64,000 nt of DNA from Flavobacteriaceae bacterium (GTDB taxonomy: Bacteria; Bacteroidota; Bacteroidia; UKL13-3), in assembly GCA_009693575.1 (NCBI GenBank), contig SHWZ01000005.1:1-64000 (forward strand), given 5' to 3'. Below the pieces are notes generated by a model that ran no database searches, was not told where the DNA came from, and saw nothing but the letters and a program-made list of their open reading frames with translations. Position numbers and translations under genes: made by a program. Positions 1 through 6,756 of this stretch are shown here, one piece after another; position 1 is the first letter of the stretch, and each line of letters begins with the position of its first letter.

Positions 1-270
1 CTCTGCATTTATTGTGTCAATACTGATAGTCTGTTCGTATTTTGTCAAATAGTAACCAAGTGTCCCGCTTGGCAATTTTATTCTTTTGACTCTACTATCA
101 GATTTTCTAATAAAGTCACCTAACTGAGAGGAAACTGTCGCTTCAGGAGTGTCTTTTGTTTCAAAATGAGGATAATATTTTTTTGCTTTGATTTGATTGT
201 AAACTTCTAAGTATGTCGCTGGTCTTTGAAGTTCTTCCAAACTTTTCAGTATTGCTTCTTTTATTGTCAT
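1..270 (-). CDS. HARE-HTH domain protein, 3' part outside window (partial)
   Basis: The reading frame opens with ATG at 270 (MTIKEAILKSLEEL) and runs off the left edge, so only the first 90 residues are visible. They resemble the HARE-HTH winged-helix domain: an N-terminal helix with a leucine run, then RPATYLEVYNQIK, then a segment with TPEATVSSQL, then a basic strand ending in a GTLGYYL turn. This domain is usually fused to a restriction endonuclease or another chromatin or DNA-modifying module. The catalytic part, if any, lies outside the window. The gene is AT-rich relative to the genes to its right and is separated from them by a hairpin-rich spacer, which fits an accessory (defence-type) gene. 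The family call comes from sequence pattern; the restriction role is inference. Confidence 0.6.
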   Translation of the reverse strand, partial: MTIKEAILKSLEELQRPATYLEVYNQIKAKKYYPHFETKDTPEATVSSQLGDFIRKSDSRVKRIKLPSGTLGYYLTKYEQTISIDTINAE

Positions 271-330
271 TGTCGTTGTTGTTTTATGTTACTGTTGATG
301 TGTCGTCCTACCATTGGCTATAACTTACTT

Positions 331-421
331 ATAGGGGAAGTTTTTGATCCCAAAACTTCCTCCTATTTGTTTGCAGTGCGAAAATAGGGGGAAGTTTTCA
401 GTTGCCTCCTATTTCCCCTAT
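331..421. repeat. Two imperfect inverted repeats in a 206-bp spacer
   Basis: ATAGGGGAAGTTTT at 331-344 pairs with AAAACTTCCTCCTAT at 352-366 around a 7-nt loop, with one bulged base. A second related unit follows: AATAGGGGGAAG at 383-394, CCTCCTATTT at 405-414 and CCCCTAT at 415-421, which can pair in alternative ways. The units share the strings GGGGAAGTTTT and CCTCCTATTT, so the second looks like a diverged copy of the first. They lie between the stop of the barrel gene (477) and the start of the HARE-HTH gene (270), both on minus, and could end transcription of the former. There is no clear T-tract, so a terminator role is unproven. Confidence 0.5.
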
Positions 422-476
422 CTATTGGCAAATGTAATCTGCTTTCCCCTTTAGGATTCCTCAGCCCAAACGAGGG

Positions 477-1247
477 TTAAAAGCTCAGCCCGAGATTCAG
501 CGTAATGGATGGTATAAAATACTTGTCGGTGATATCGGCATTGTCCCACCAGCGATGCCAAGTGTGAGTATATGTCTGCACCATATAGCCAATGCCCACA
601 TTGGTTCGCACTCGTTCACCCATGCCCACTTTCCACAACACCCCTGAGTGCAAATACCAGCCGGGCTTGTATCCTGTGGCCTTGCTCACATCCTCGCCTC
701 CCGGAATGGTGGTGCCAATATCAGCAAATACGGAAGCGGTGCGTAAGCGTTTGAGTATATCCGACTGTAGATGGGCGTAGAAGGCAATGTTGTTAGTGTA
801 CCAGTTTCCATAATCGTTGGTGGCCGCCATGCCCAGCCCCACATAGTAGCGATACATGAACCGATAGCCATGCCACGTGTTGAACGAGATGCCCGGCTGC
901 GGGAAGTAGGCATTGAAACCAATGAAGCCACTGTACCCTTGCTTGGGGACTTCGCAAGGGCCACGTTCTCGGTATATTTCAAGTATATCTTTTTTAGGAA
1001 AAACAAACACCGAGCCGCCCATTATTTCCACAAGTACACGGTTGGTGTCAGCCTGGATTTGTATATTTCCTTTGATGGTAGAGCCGTTTTCCAGCCGGAC
1101 TATATCTTGCCAATCGCCACAACCACATTTCGTGGTGGGGCTGTCTATTTTGTTAGGAACGATTGCCGCACTGGAAGACAGGGTTCCTACTGAAAACAAA
1201 AAGCCAATCCCGATAACTATCTGGACGATAAACTGGAGTGTCTTCAC
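477..1247 (-). CDS. Predicted outer-membrane beta-barrel protein, function unknown
   Basis: 256 residues with an N-terminal signal peptide (hydrophobic stretch about residues 7-27). The segment at about residues 44-95 is strand-rich and includes DIVRLENGSTIKGNI and a FVFPKKDILEI turn, which resembles the short domain many Bacteroidota proteins carry before a barrel. From about residue 104 to the end, aromatic-rich alternating strands (GFIGFNAYFPQPGISF, YRFMYRYYVGLGM) finish in SITLNLGLSF, a C-terminal pattern typical of barrels. The start is GTG at 1247, which overlaps the TGA of the upstream gene in a GTGA, so translation is probably coupled to it. Function was not recognised. The pairing with the LVIVD lipoprotein suggests a shared surface role. 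Confidence 0.55.
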   Translation of the reverse strand: MKTLQFIVQIVIGIGFLFSVGTLSSSAAIVPNKIDSPTTKCGCGDWQDIVRLENGSTIKGNIQIQADTNRVLVEIMGGSVFVFPKKDILEIYRERGPCEVPKQGYSGFIGFNAYFPQPGISFNTWHGYRFMYRYYVGLGMAATNDYGNWYTNNIAFYAHLQSDILKRLRTASVFADIGTTIPGGEDVSKATGYKPGWYLHSGVLWKVGMGERVRTNVGIGYMVQTYTHTWHRWWDNADITDKYFIPSITLNLGLSF

Positions 1248-2506
1248 TCGTTCAAAAGACTAAGTTTGCTTAACAATTTGGGGCTGCCGGGGTTGCTCAC
1301 ATCGTATTGGTACAGGCCCTCAGCCGCCACCATGATGAGCAAATTTCCAAGGGGGATAACATCGTATGCATCTACATCGCTCACTGTCGTCAATAGCTTC
1401 ACATCGGCTGGGTCTTTGGCATCCATGCACTTCAATCCTTCTTTACCATCGCACAGAAACAGGTTGCCGTTTTCTAAGCCTACGCCCTTGGGGTTAAACA
1501 TGGGGTAATCTTTTACCAAAAATGGATTGATGGGGTCTTTTATATTCACCACTTCCAGTTGATTGATGGTGCCGCCGCAGCCTCGGCCTGTGCTGAGGGT
1601 CACGTAGGCAAAATCACCCTCCACCGCCAAGGGGTCGCAGCTGGTGAAATGAAGCAACTGACCTTTTTTGGCAGGAGCTTTCGGGTTGGACATATCATAT
1701 ATAAGTAGACCGCTATTCGAACCAATGAACAAATAATTGTTATAGGGGAAAATGGATTCTACACCCCACATATCGGTCACATTGTTGTGCTTGGTGGGTT
1801 GGATTGTATTGCTAATGTCGAACACCGCCATATAGCTTTGGTCAATGCAATACAGGTAGTTGCCCCACATGCCAAAGCGTGACTCCGAGCCAGCCTTGCC
1901 AGCGGGAGAACCAGTTGGGCTGCTTTTTCCGCCTGACTGTGCAGTATTAAGCGTAATCATTGAATTACGAGCCCAGTTATTGTTATTCATACAATCACTT
2001 TCTATTATGGTATCCCGGGTATCCCAATCGGCCAAGGCCCCAAGGCTGGCATCGGGCCATAAGCCAGTGCCACGTGTTTCTATGGTGAAGACATCCCTGA
2101 AACGGTTTACTTCCTTCACGTTTTGTGGGTCAGCAATGTCCAGTATCACAAGGTCGGTGCATGAGTTGGCATATAACACATTTCCCACCACTGCCAAGTC
2201 TCGCACTCCGGGTATTTTTACAAAAGCCACCGCAGCTGGGCTTGCCGGGTTTTGGTTGTTGATAATATGGATGCCTCGGTTCATCTCACTCATGAAAAGA
2301 TAATTGCCGTAGGAGAAAATCTTTCCTGTCCGGGTCATGCTGTGGGCTGGGCCTGAGGTCACGGGCTTGCGAAGCTCGTCCCACGAAATATATTTGGCCA
2401 CATGCATGGTGAAATGTGAACTGCGTTTGCAGCGTTCCCTCACGCAGCCTGCTGATACCAGCACAATCGCTAGGAAGGTAAATAGTTTGGTGGATTTATC
2501 ATTCAT
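1244..2506 (-). CDS. LVIVD-repeat beta-propeller lipoprotein
   Basis: 420 residues. The N-terminus is a lipoprotein signal peptide: basic MNDKSTK, a hydrophobic core, then the lipobox VSAGC with Cys about residue 21. The mature protein has recurring blades of the LVIVD type, such as NSCTDLVILDIADPQNV, LLIYDMSNPKAP, LEVVNIKDPINP and LYQYDVSNPGSP, each followed by about 40 residues. That points to a six- or seven-bladed propeller on the outer membrane. LVIVD proteins of Bacteroidota are mostly uncharacterised. It is first in a two-gene unit with the barrel protein, with stop and start overlapping by 4 nt. No SD sequence or -7 box is evident upstream of 2506. Confidence 0.8.
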   Translation of the reverse strand: MNDKSTKLFTFLAIVLVSAGCVRERCKRSSHFTMHVAKYISWDELRKPVTSGPAHSMTRTGKIFSYGNYLFMSEMNRGIHIINNQNPASPAAVAFVKIPGVRDLAVVGNVLYANSCTDLVILDIADPQNVKEVNRFRDVFTIETRGTGLWPDASLGALADWDTRDTIIESDCMNNNNWARNSMITLNTAQSGGKSSPTGSPAGKAGSESRFGMWGNYLYCIDQSYMAVFDISNTIQPTKHNNVTDMWGVESIFPYNNYLFIGSNSGLLIYDMSNPKAPAKKGQLLHFTSCDPLAVEGDFAYVTLSTGRGCGGTINQLEVVNIKDPINPFLVKDYPMFNPKGVGLENGNLFLCDGKEGLKCMDAKDPADVKLLTTVSDVDAYDVIPLGNLLIMVAAEGLYQYDVSNPGSPKLLSKLSLLNE

Positions 2507-2629
2507 CTCTTTTGGTGTTAGGTTTTAAGGTATTCAAGAGCAACGTCGTTGGTTAATCTGTTGAATTGATTGGTTTTGGGGTATAACGGGTTCACTTACC
2601 AAAAAGTTGCACCGATAATTTTTTATTTC

Positions 2630-3598
2630 TCACCAGCCCAATATCCACGCAAACATAAGCGGAGCTACTATACTGGCATCGCTTTCGACAATGAATCTGG
2701 GCGTGTCTTTGCTCAGCTTGCCCCAGGTTATTTTTTCATTGGGCACTGCACCGCTGTAGCTGCCGTAGCTGGTTGTACTGTCCGAAATTTGGCAGAAATA
2801 AGCCCAGAAGGGAGCGTCGTGCCATTCCAAATCTTGATACATCATCGGCACTACACAAATGGGGAAATCGCCTGCAATCCCGCCACCAATTTGATAGAAG
2901 CCTACCCCTTGTCCGCCTGAGTTGGCACGATACCATTCGGTAAGCCACATCATGTATTCAATACCACTTTTCATGGTGCTAGGGCTCAGTTCGCCTTTGA
3001 TGCAATAACTAGCGAATATATTACCCATCGTGCTATCCTCCCAGCCGGGACATATGATTGGCAGGTTGCATTCGGCAGCGGCCAACATCCACGAGTTTTT
3101 TGGGTCAATTTCGTAATACTGCTCCATTTCCTTGCTCAGCAACATTTGGTACATGTACTCATGTGGTAAGTGGCGTTCACCATTGTCCTGTGCAGTTTTC
3201 CAGCATTTAAAAATATGTTTCTGTATACGGCGAAAAGCTTCCTCTTCTGGAATGCAAGTGTCTGTCACCCTATTGAAGCCATTTTCCAGCAAATCCCACT
3301 CATCATCAGGGCTGAGGTCACGGTAGTTGGGCACACGTTTATAGTGACTGTGTGCTACCAAGTTCATAATATCCTCTTCAAGGTTGGCACCTGTGCAGCT
3401 GATAATATCCACTTTCCCCTGACGAATCATTTCAGCAAGGCTGATACCAAGTTCGGCAGTGCTCATAGCTCCTGCAAGAGTCACCATCATTTTCCCTCCT
3501 TTATCCAGATGGGTCACATAGGCTTTGCTTGCATCCACCATAGCAGCAGCGTTGAAGTGGAGGTAGTGTTTTTCGATGAATTGGGAAATAGGGCCCAT
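2630..3598 (-). CDS. Deoxyhypusine synthase family protein (likely polyamine enzyme)
   Basis: 322 residues covering the whole deoxyhypusine-synthase fold. Visible landmarks are the NAD-binding LAGAMSTAELG near residue 42, SCTGANLEED near 68, PIICPGWEDSTMG near 176, and the C-terminal SGAVPNEKITWGKL. The last contains the lysine at the position of the catalytic WGK lysine of human DHS. Bacteria lack eIF5A, so a protein-modifying role is unlikely. Bacterial homologues have been linked to spermidine or homospermidine chemistry, which I would take as the working hypothesis. It is a single gene between the LVIVD unit (same strand, 123 nt downstream) and lutB (divergent). Confidence 0.82.
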   Translation of the reverse strand: MGPISQFIEKHYLHFNAAAMVDASKAYVTHLDKGGKMMVTLAGAMSTAELGISLAEMIRQGKVDIISCTGANLEEDIMNLVAHSHYKRVPNYRDLSPDDEWDLLENGFNRVTDTCIPEEEAFRRIQKHIFKCWKTAQDNGERHLPHEYMYQMLLSKEMEQYYEIDPKNSWMLAAAECNLPIICPGWEDSTMGNIFASYCIKGELSPSTMKSGIEYMMWLTEWYRANSGGQGVGFYQIGGGIAGDFPICVVPMMYQDLEWHDAPFWAYFCQISDSTTSYGSYSGAVPNEKITWGKLSKDTPRFIVESDASIVAPLMFAWILGW

Positions 3599-3721
3599 AA
3601 AAAATTTAAGATAAAAAGTACGACTTATGAATTATTGTAGGTGCAAAAATGCAGGAGAAATGTGTACATAAAATCTAGGAAATGTAATCTGTTGCATGGC
3701 CGATAATTGCACTACCAACCC

Positions 3722-5113
3722 ATGCCCAAAGACCGCGAAGAACAATTTGAACACCTTGTAGCAGAAGCTCTGGCCAACAATCCCATGCAGGATGCTGTAG
3801 CCAAGAGTGTGGGGCAGTGGGCGAAGCAACATGAGCATGCCCGCGAAAAGTTCAACGACTTGGAGCTTGCCCGCCGCAGGGCTGGGTTCATTCGCTGGAG
3901 GGCGATAGAGAGTTTGGACAAATACCTGATAGAGTTTGAAAGCAACTTTCAGAAAAAGGGTGGCAAGGTTATCTGGGCTCCCACTGCGGCTGATGCCCTT
4001 AAAGAGATAGAAACCATCCTGCAAAAACACGGCAATGGCAAGGTGGTGAAAAGCAAAAGTTCGGCCTGCGAAGAAGTTGGGCTGAATGAATTTCTAACCG
4101 CAAAAAAAACGGAAGTACTGGAGACAGACCTTGGGGCATACATCCAACAACGGAGAGGTCAAAAGCCCTTCCACCCTGTGACACCTGCCATGCACCAAAC
4201 ACGCGAACAGGCCGCCGCCGCCATGCCTGCCAACTGGAAACTGCCGCAGCGGGCACAGGCCACCGAAATTGCCGAAGCCTTTGCCAAAAATATACATCAG
4301 GAATTTGCAGAAGCAGGGGTGGGCATCACCGGGGCCAACTTCCTCATCTCCGAAACGGGTTCTATTACCTTAGTGGAGAATGAAGGCAATGCTGCTTTGG
4401 TTTCCCTACTGCCCAAAACCTTAATTGTGTTGGCCGGAATTGATAAAATAACCTGCCACCTCAACGACCTTGATACGCTTCTGCCAATGCTCTCAGCCTA
4501 TGGCACTGGCGAAATCCTAACGGCCTACAACAGTATACTCGGTGGGCCAGCCAAACCCAACCAAGATGGCCCCAATGAAATATATGTGATCCTGCTCGAC
4601 AATGGCCGCAGCAACCTGCTGGCCAATACCCGCCACCGCCAAGCTGCCCATTGCATCCGCTGTGGGGCTTGCCACCATGTATGCCCTGTGTTTAAGCAGA
4701 TAGGAGGCCACAGCTACGACTCCGCCTACAACGGCCCTATCGGGCAGGTCACCATGCCTTGGCTTCAAGGCTTCAAGGAAAACAAGCATCTGCCTTATGC
4801 CAGCACCGCTTGCGGAGCCTGCACCACCGTATGCCCCGTCAAGATTGACCTGCACGAACTCATTGTATCAACCCGCAACGAAATGAACGAAGCGGGCATG
4901 GCCGGGTTGCAGGAAAAGTATATGTGGGGCACCTGGAAAAAGATGATGCTGAAACGCAAACGTATGAACCAAAGCAATGCCATCAAAGGCTTTATGTTCA
5001 AGACCGCCTTTCGCAAGGGCTGGGGGCAACAGCGGGTTTTCCCAGGCTTGGCCGAACGCAGCTTCAACGAAATGTGGAAGGATCAGTTTGGGGAGGGAGG
5101 AGAAGAGGGGTGA
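3722..5113 (+). CDS. lutB: LutB-type lactate utilisation iron-sulfur protein
   Basis: 463 residues from the ATG at 3722; a TTG at 3707 in the same frame would add five. The N-terminal 300 residues are a LUD domain, including SACEEVGLNEFL and ITGANFLISETGSITLVENEGN. Two ferredoxin-type 4Fe-4S motifs follow, CIRCGACHHVCPVF and CGACTTVCPVKI, and then a basic C-terminal tail. LutB acts with LutA and LutC to oxidise L-lactate to pyruvate. Neither partner lies next to it here; the flanks are a DHS-like gene (divergent) and an orphan, so the complex must be encoded in pieces or the protein has another partner. It is the first gene of a plus-strand run. Family assignment is firm; the substrate is inferred. 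Confidence 0.87.
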   Translation: MPKDREEQFEHLVAEALANNPMQDAVAKSVGQWAKQHEHAREKFNDLELARRRAGFIRWRAIESLDKYLIEFESNFQKKGGKVIWAPTAADALKEIETILQKHGNGKVVKSKSSACEEVGLNEFLTAKKTEVLETDLGAYIQQRRGQKPFHPVTPAMHQTREQAAAAMPANWKLPQRAQATEIAEAFAKNIHQEFAEAGVGITGANFLISETGSITLVENEGNAALVSLLPKTLIVLAGIDKITCHLNDLDTLLPMLSAYGTGEILTAYNSILGGPAKPNQDGPNEIYVILLDNGRSNLLANTRHRQAAHCIRCGACHHVCPVFKQIGGHSYDSAYNGPIGQVTMPWLQGFKENKHLPYASTACGACTTVCPVKIDLHELIVSTRNEMNEAGMAGLQEKYMWGTWKKMMLKRKRMNQSNAIKGFMFKTAFRKGWGQQRVFPGLAERSFNEMWKDQFGEGGEEG

Positions 5114-5150
5114 TTGGTTGATTTGAGGATTCGGTAATGGGTACACCTAT

Positions 5151-5978
5151 ATGATAAAATTGATAAGAAGAATTTGCCTTTTTTTAATTGTGATATTACG
5201 TGCAAATAATAGCATATCTCAAACATTTGAATATCCTGATAGTAATCAAATAAGAGAATTGAAGATTAGAAAAGTAATTCATTTGTCCAATACTTGGAGT
5301 GATGATACTGTGATAAAAGAAAGATTCTTAATCCTAGATTACGACGATAGAGGAAGACTGGTTTTGGATAGTGGTTTTGGGAATGACACGTTAGATGATA
5401 TCACTTATTATATCTATAAAAAAAACTTGCTTAAGAAGGAATATTATCTGTATGATGACAATTACGATGAGACAAAACCTCCAAAATTTACTACGGAGAA
5501 AAAATATTATTACTACAATAAGAGGAACCAGCTAGTTCGTGAAAAGGATAACTCAAACTGTACATATTTGTATCAAAAAGATAATAGTATCCTAAAACTG
5601 GAGTGGAAGAAAGGAGACAAGAAAAAAGACTCCACGATTATTCTATTAAACACAAACAGAGCAATCCGTTCCGAGCTTTTTTATAAAGAAGGACGAGTTT
5701 GGGAGAGCGAATATAAATACAACGATAATCGTCAACTTGTTTCAAAAAGAAATTATAGGTATGATATACCCAACTTGATATTGTATAGAAAGGAAATTAG
5801 TGTGGATTCATTTGCTTACCAAAATGGAAAGGTAGTTTGCGAAATTAATATGCATGAAGTTGGTGAAAATATCGAGCATAAATATACATATCATGAAAAT
5901 GGTTTGATAAAGGAAATAAAAAATAGAAAGGGAGAATTTAATAATAACAACTTATTTAAGTACGAGTTTTACAAATAA
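5151..5978 (+). CDS. AT-rich orphan secreted protein with YD-like repeats
   Basis: 275 residues with a plausible signal peptide (MIKLIRRICLFLIVILR, cleavage near NSISQT). The body is rich in Tyr, Lys, Asn and Asp and contains loose repeats of the form Y-Y-x-Y-(N/D)-x-(R/N)-x-Q-L-V, for example YYYYNKRNQLVREK, YKYNDNRQLVSKR and YTYHENGLIKEI. These resemble the YD or antitoxin-like repeats seen in Rhs-type and other Bacteroidota surface proteins, but the protein is far too short to be an Rhs protein. Base composition is much more AT-rich than lutB before it and ribH after it, which suggests horizontal transfer or fast evolution. It starts with ATG 37 nt after lutB. Function unknown. Confidence 0.6.
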   Translation: MIKLIRRICLFLIVILRANNSISQTFEYPDSNQIRELKIRKVIHLSNTWSDDTVIKERFLILDYDDRGRLVLDSGFGNDTLDDITYYIYKKNLLKKEYYLYDDNYDETKPPKFTTEKKYYYYNKRNQLVREKDNSNCTYLYQKDNSILKLEWKKGDKKKDSTIILLNTNRAIRSELFYKEGRVWESEYKYNDNRQLVSKRNYRYDIPNLILYRKEISVDSFAYQNGKVVCEINMHEVGENIEHKYTYHENGLIKEIKNRKGEFNNNNLFKYEFYK

Positions 5979-6024
5979 ACATCCCACCAATTTACTACAC
6001 CGACTGCTCCAATTAACCTTCTTA

Positions 6025-6039
6025 ATTCGTACTTCGTAA
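6025..6039. repeat. Dispersed intergenic repeat containing TCGTACTTCGTA
   Basis: ATTCGTACTTCGTAA occurs here just before ribH. The same 14-mer ATTCGTACTTCGTA occurs inverted at 24798-24811, and TCGTACTTCGTAA occurs at 56173-56185, always between genes. The unit contains two copies of TTCGTA or TCGTA in tandem. Function unknown. Confidence 0.5.
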
Positions 6040-6061
6040 CTCTAAACTCGTACCTCCAAAA

Positions 6062-6541
6062 ATGTCTCAAAATTCCCCCTACACCGACCCCAAGCAAGCC
6101 TTGCAGTTTTCAGAAGCTGGCAACTACCGCATTGGCATTGTCACCGCCAAATGGAATGATGATATCACCGCCCAACTGGAGAAAGGGGCTGTGGAGATGC
6201 TGAATAAATTAGGCGTAAAGCCCGAGAATATACTGCTGAAAAAAGTACCCGGAAGTTTTGAGCTGCCGCTTGGGGCACAAAAGTTATTAGAAGCCAAGAA
6301 GGTGGATGCCTTGCTGTGCTTTGGCTGCATCATCCAAGGCGATACCCGCCACTTCGACTATGTATGCCAAGCGACCACGGATGGCATCATGCAGGTTGGG
6401 TTGAAGTATAATACACCAGTCATCTTCGGGGTGCTAACTGTAAACGACCATCAACAAGCACTCGACCGAGTAGGCGGCAGCCACGGTCACAAAGGGGAGG
6501 AAGCTGCAATAACAGCTTTGGAGATGTTGCAAGGAGCTTAA
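6062..6541 (+). CDS. ribH: 6,7-dimethyl-8-ribityllumazine synthase
   Basis: 159 residues, the full length for the family. It condenses 5-amino-6-ribitylaminouracil with 3,4-dihydroxy-2-butanone 4-phosphate in riboflavin synthesis. Conserved features are the aromatic W31 in AKWN, GSFELP at 64-69, GCIIQGDTRHFDY with the catalytic-type His97, PVIFGVLT, and RVGGSHGHKGEEAA near the C-terminus. The other rib genes are not in the window, so the pathway is dispersed, as is common in Bacteroidota. It is followed by a long palindrome and then by a bidirectional terminator shared with the convergent T9SS gene. Confidence 0.96.
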   Translation: MSQNSPYTDPKQALQFSEAGNYRIGIVTAKWNDDITAQLEKGAVEMLNKLGVKPENILLKKVPGSFELPLGAQKLLEAKKVDALLCFGCIIQGDTRHFDYVCQATTDGIMQVGLKYNTPVIFGVLTVNDHQQALDRVGGSHGHKGEEAAITALEMLQGA

Positions 6542-6591
6542 GCCTTGTGTAGCCTTTTTCTTTGTGACCTTTGTAGTAAATCCGAGCAGAT

Positions 6592-6627
6592 GCTGTCTCT
6601 TCCCGATAGCTATCGGGAAGAGACAGC
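6592..6627. repeat. 36-bp perfect palindrome with core TCCCGATAGCTATCGGGA
   Basis: The palindrome is perfect from 6592 to 6627. Its central 18 bases, TCCCGATAGCTATCGGGA at 6601-6618, occur again at 24772-24789. Here the arms extend outward as GCTGTCTCT and AGAGACAGC. It lies between ribH and the terminator at 6702. An exact 18-mer duplicate in 64 kb is not expected by chance, so this is a member of a dispersed palindrome family. It could form an 18-bp hairpin in RNA or a cruciform in DNA. Confidence 0.75.
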
Positions 6628-6701
6628 GGACAGCCCGACCCTGTGGTTCCTGTTTCCACAAGGCACGCCATCAATTGGCATTCCGTCATTCATTTGGTTG
6701 C

Positions 6702-6739
6702 AAAAAAAAACCGCCCTCTTTGGAGAAGGCGGTTTTTTT
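6702..6739. terminator. Bidirectional rho-independent terminator between ribH and the T9SS gene
   Basis: A run of nine A is followed by CCGCC, a loop of about 12 nt with minor internal pairing, GGCGG and then seven T. It has a T-tract in both directions and lies between two convergent genes, so it can end both transcripts. Confidence 0.85.
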
Positions 6740-6756
6740 GAAATACTGTCAATCCG

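Noticed and set aside
430..3691. Shared 12-mer AAATGTAATCTG at 430-441 and 3680-3691
   Set aside because: Many 12-mer pairs are expected by chance in 64 kb; no flanking similarity, so not an att or repeat pair.
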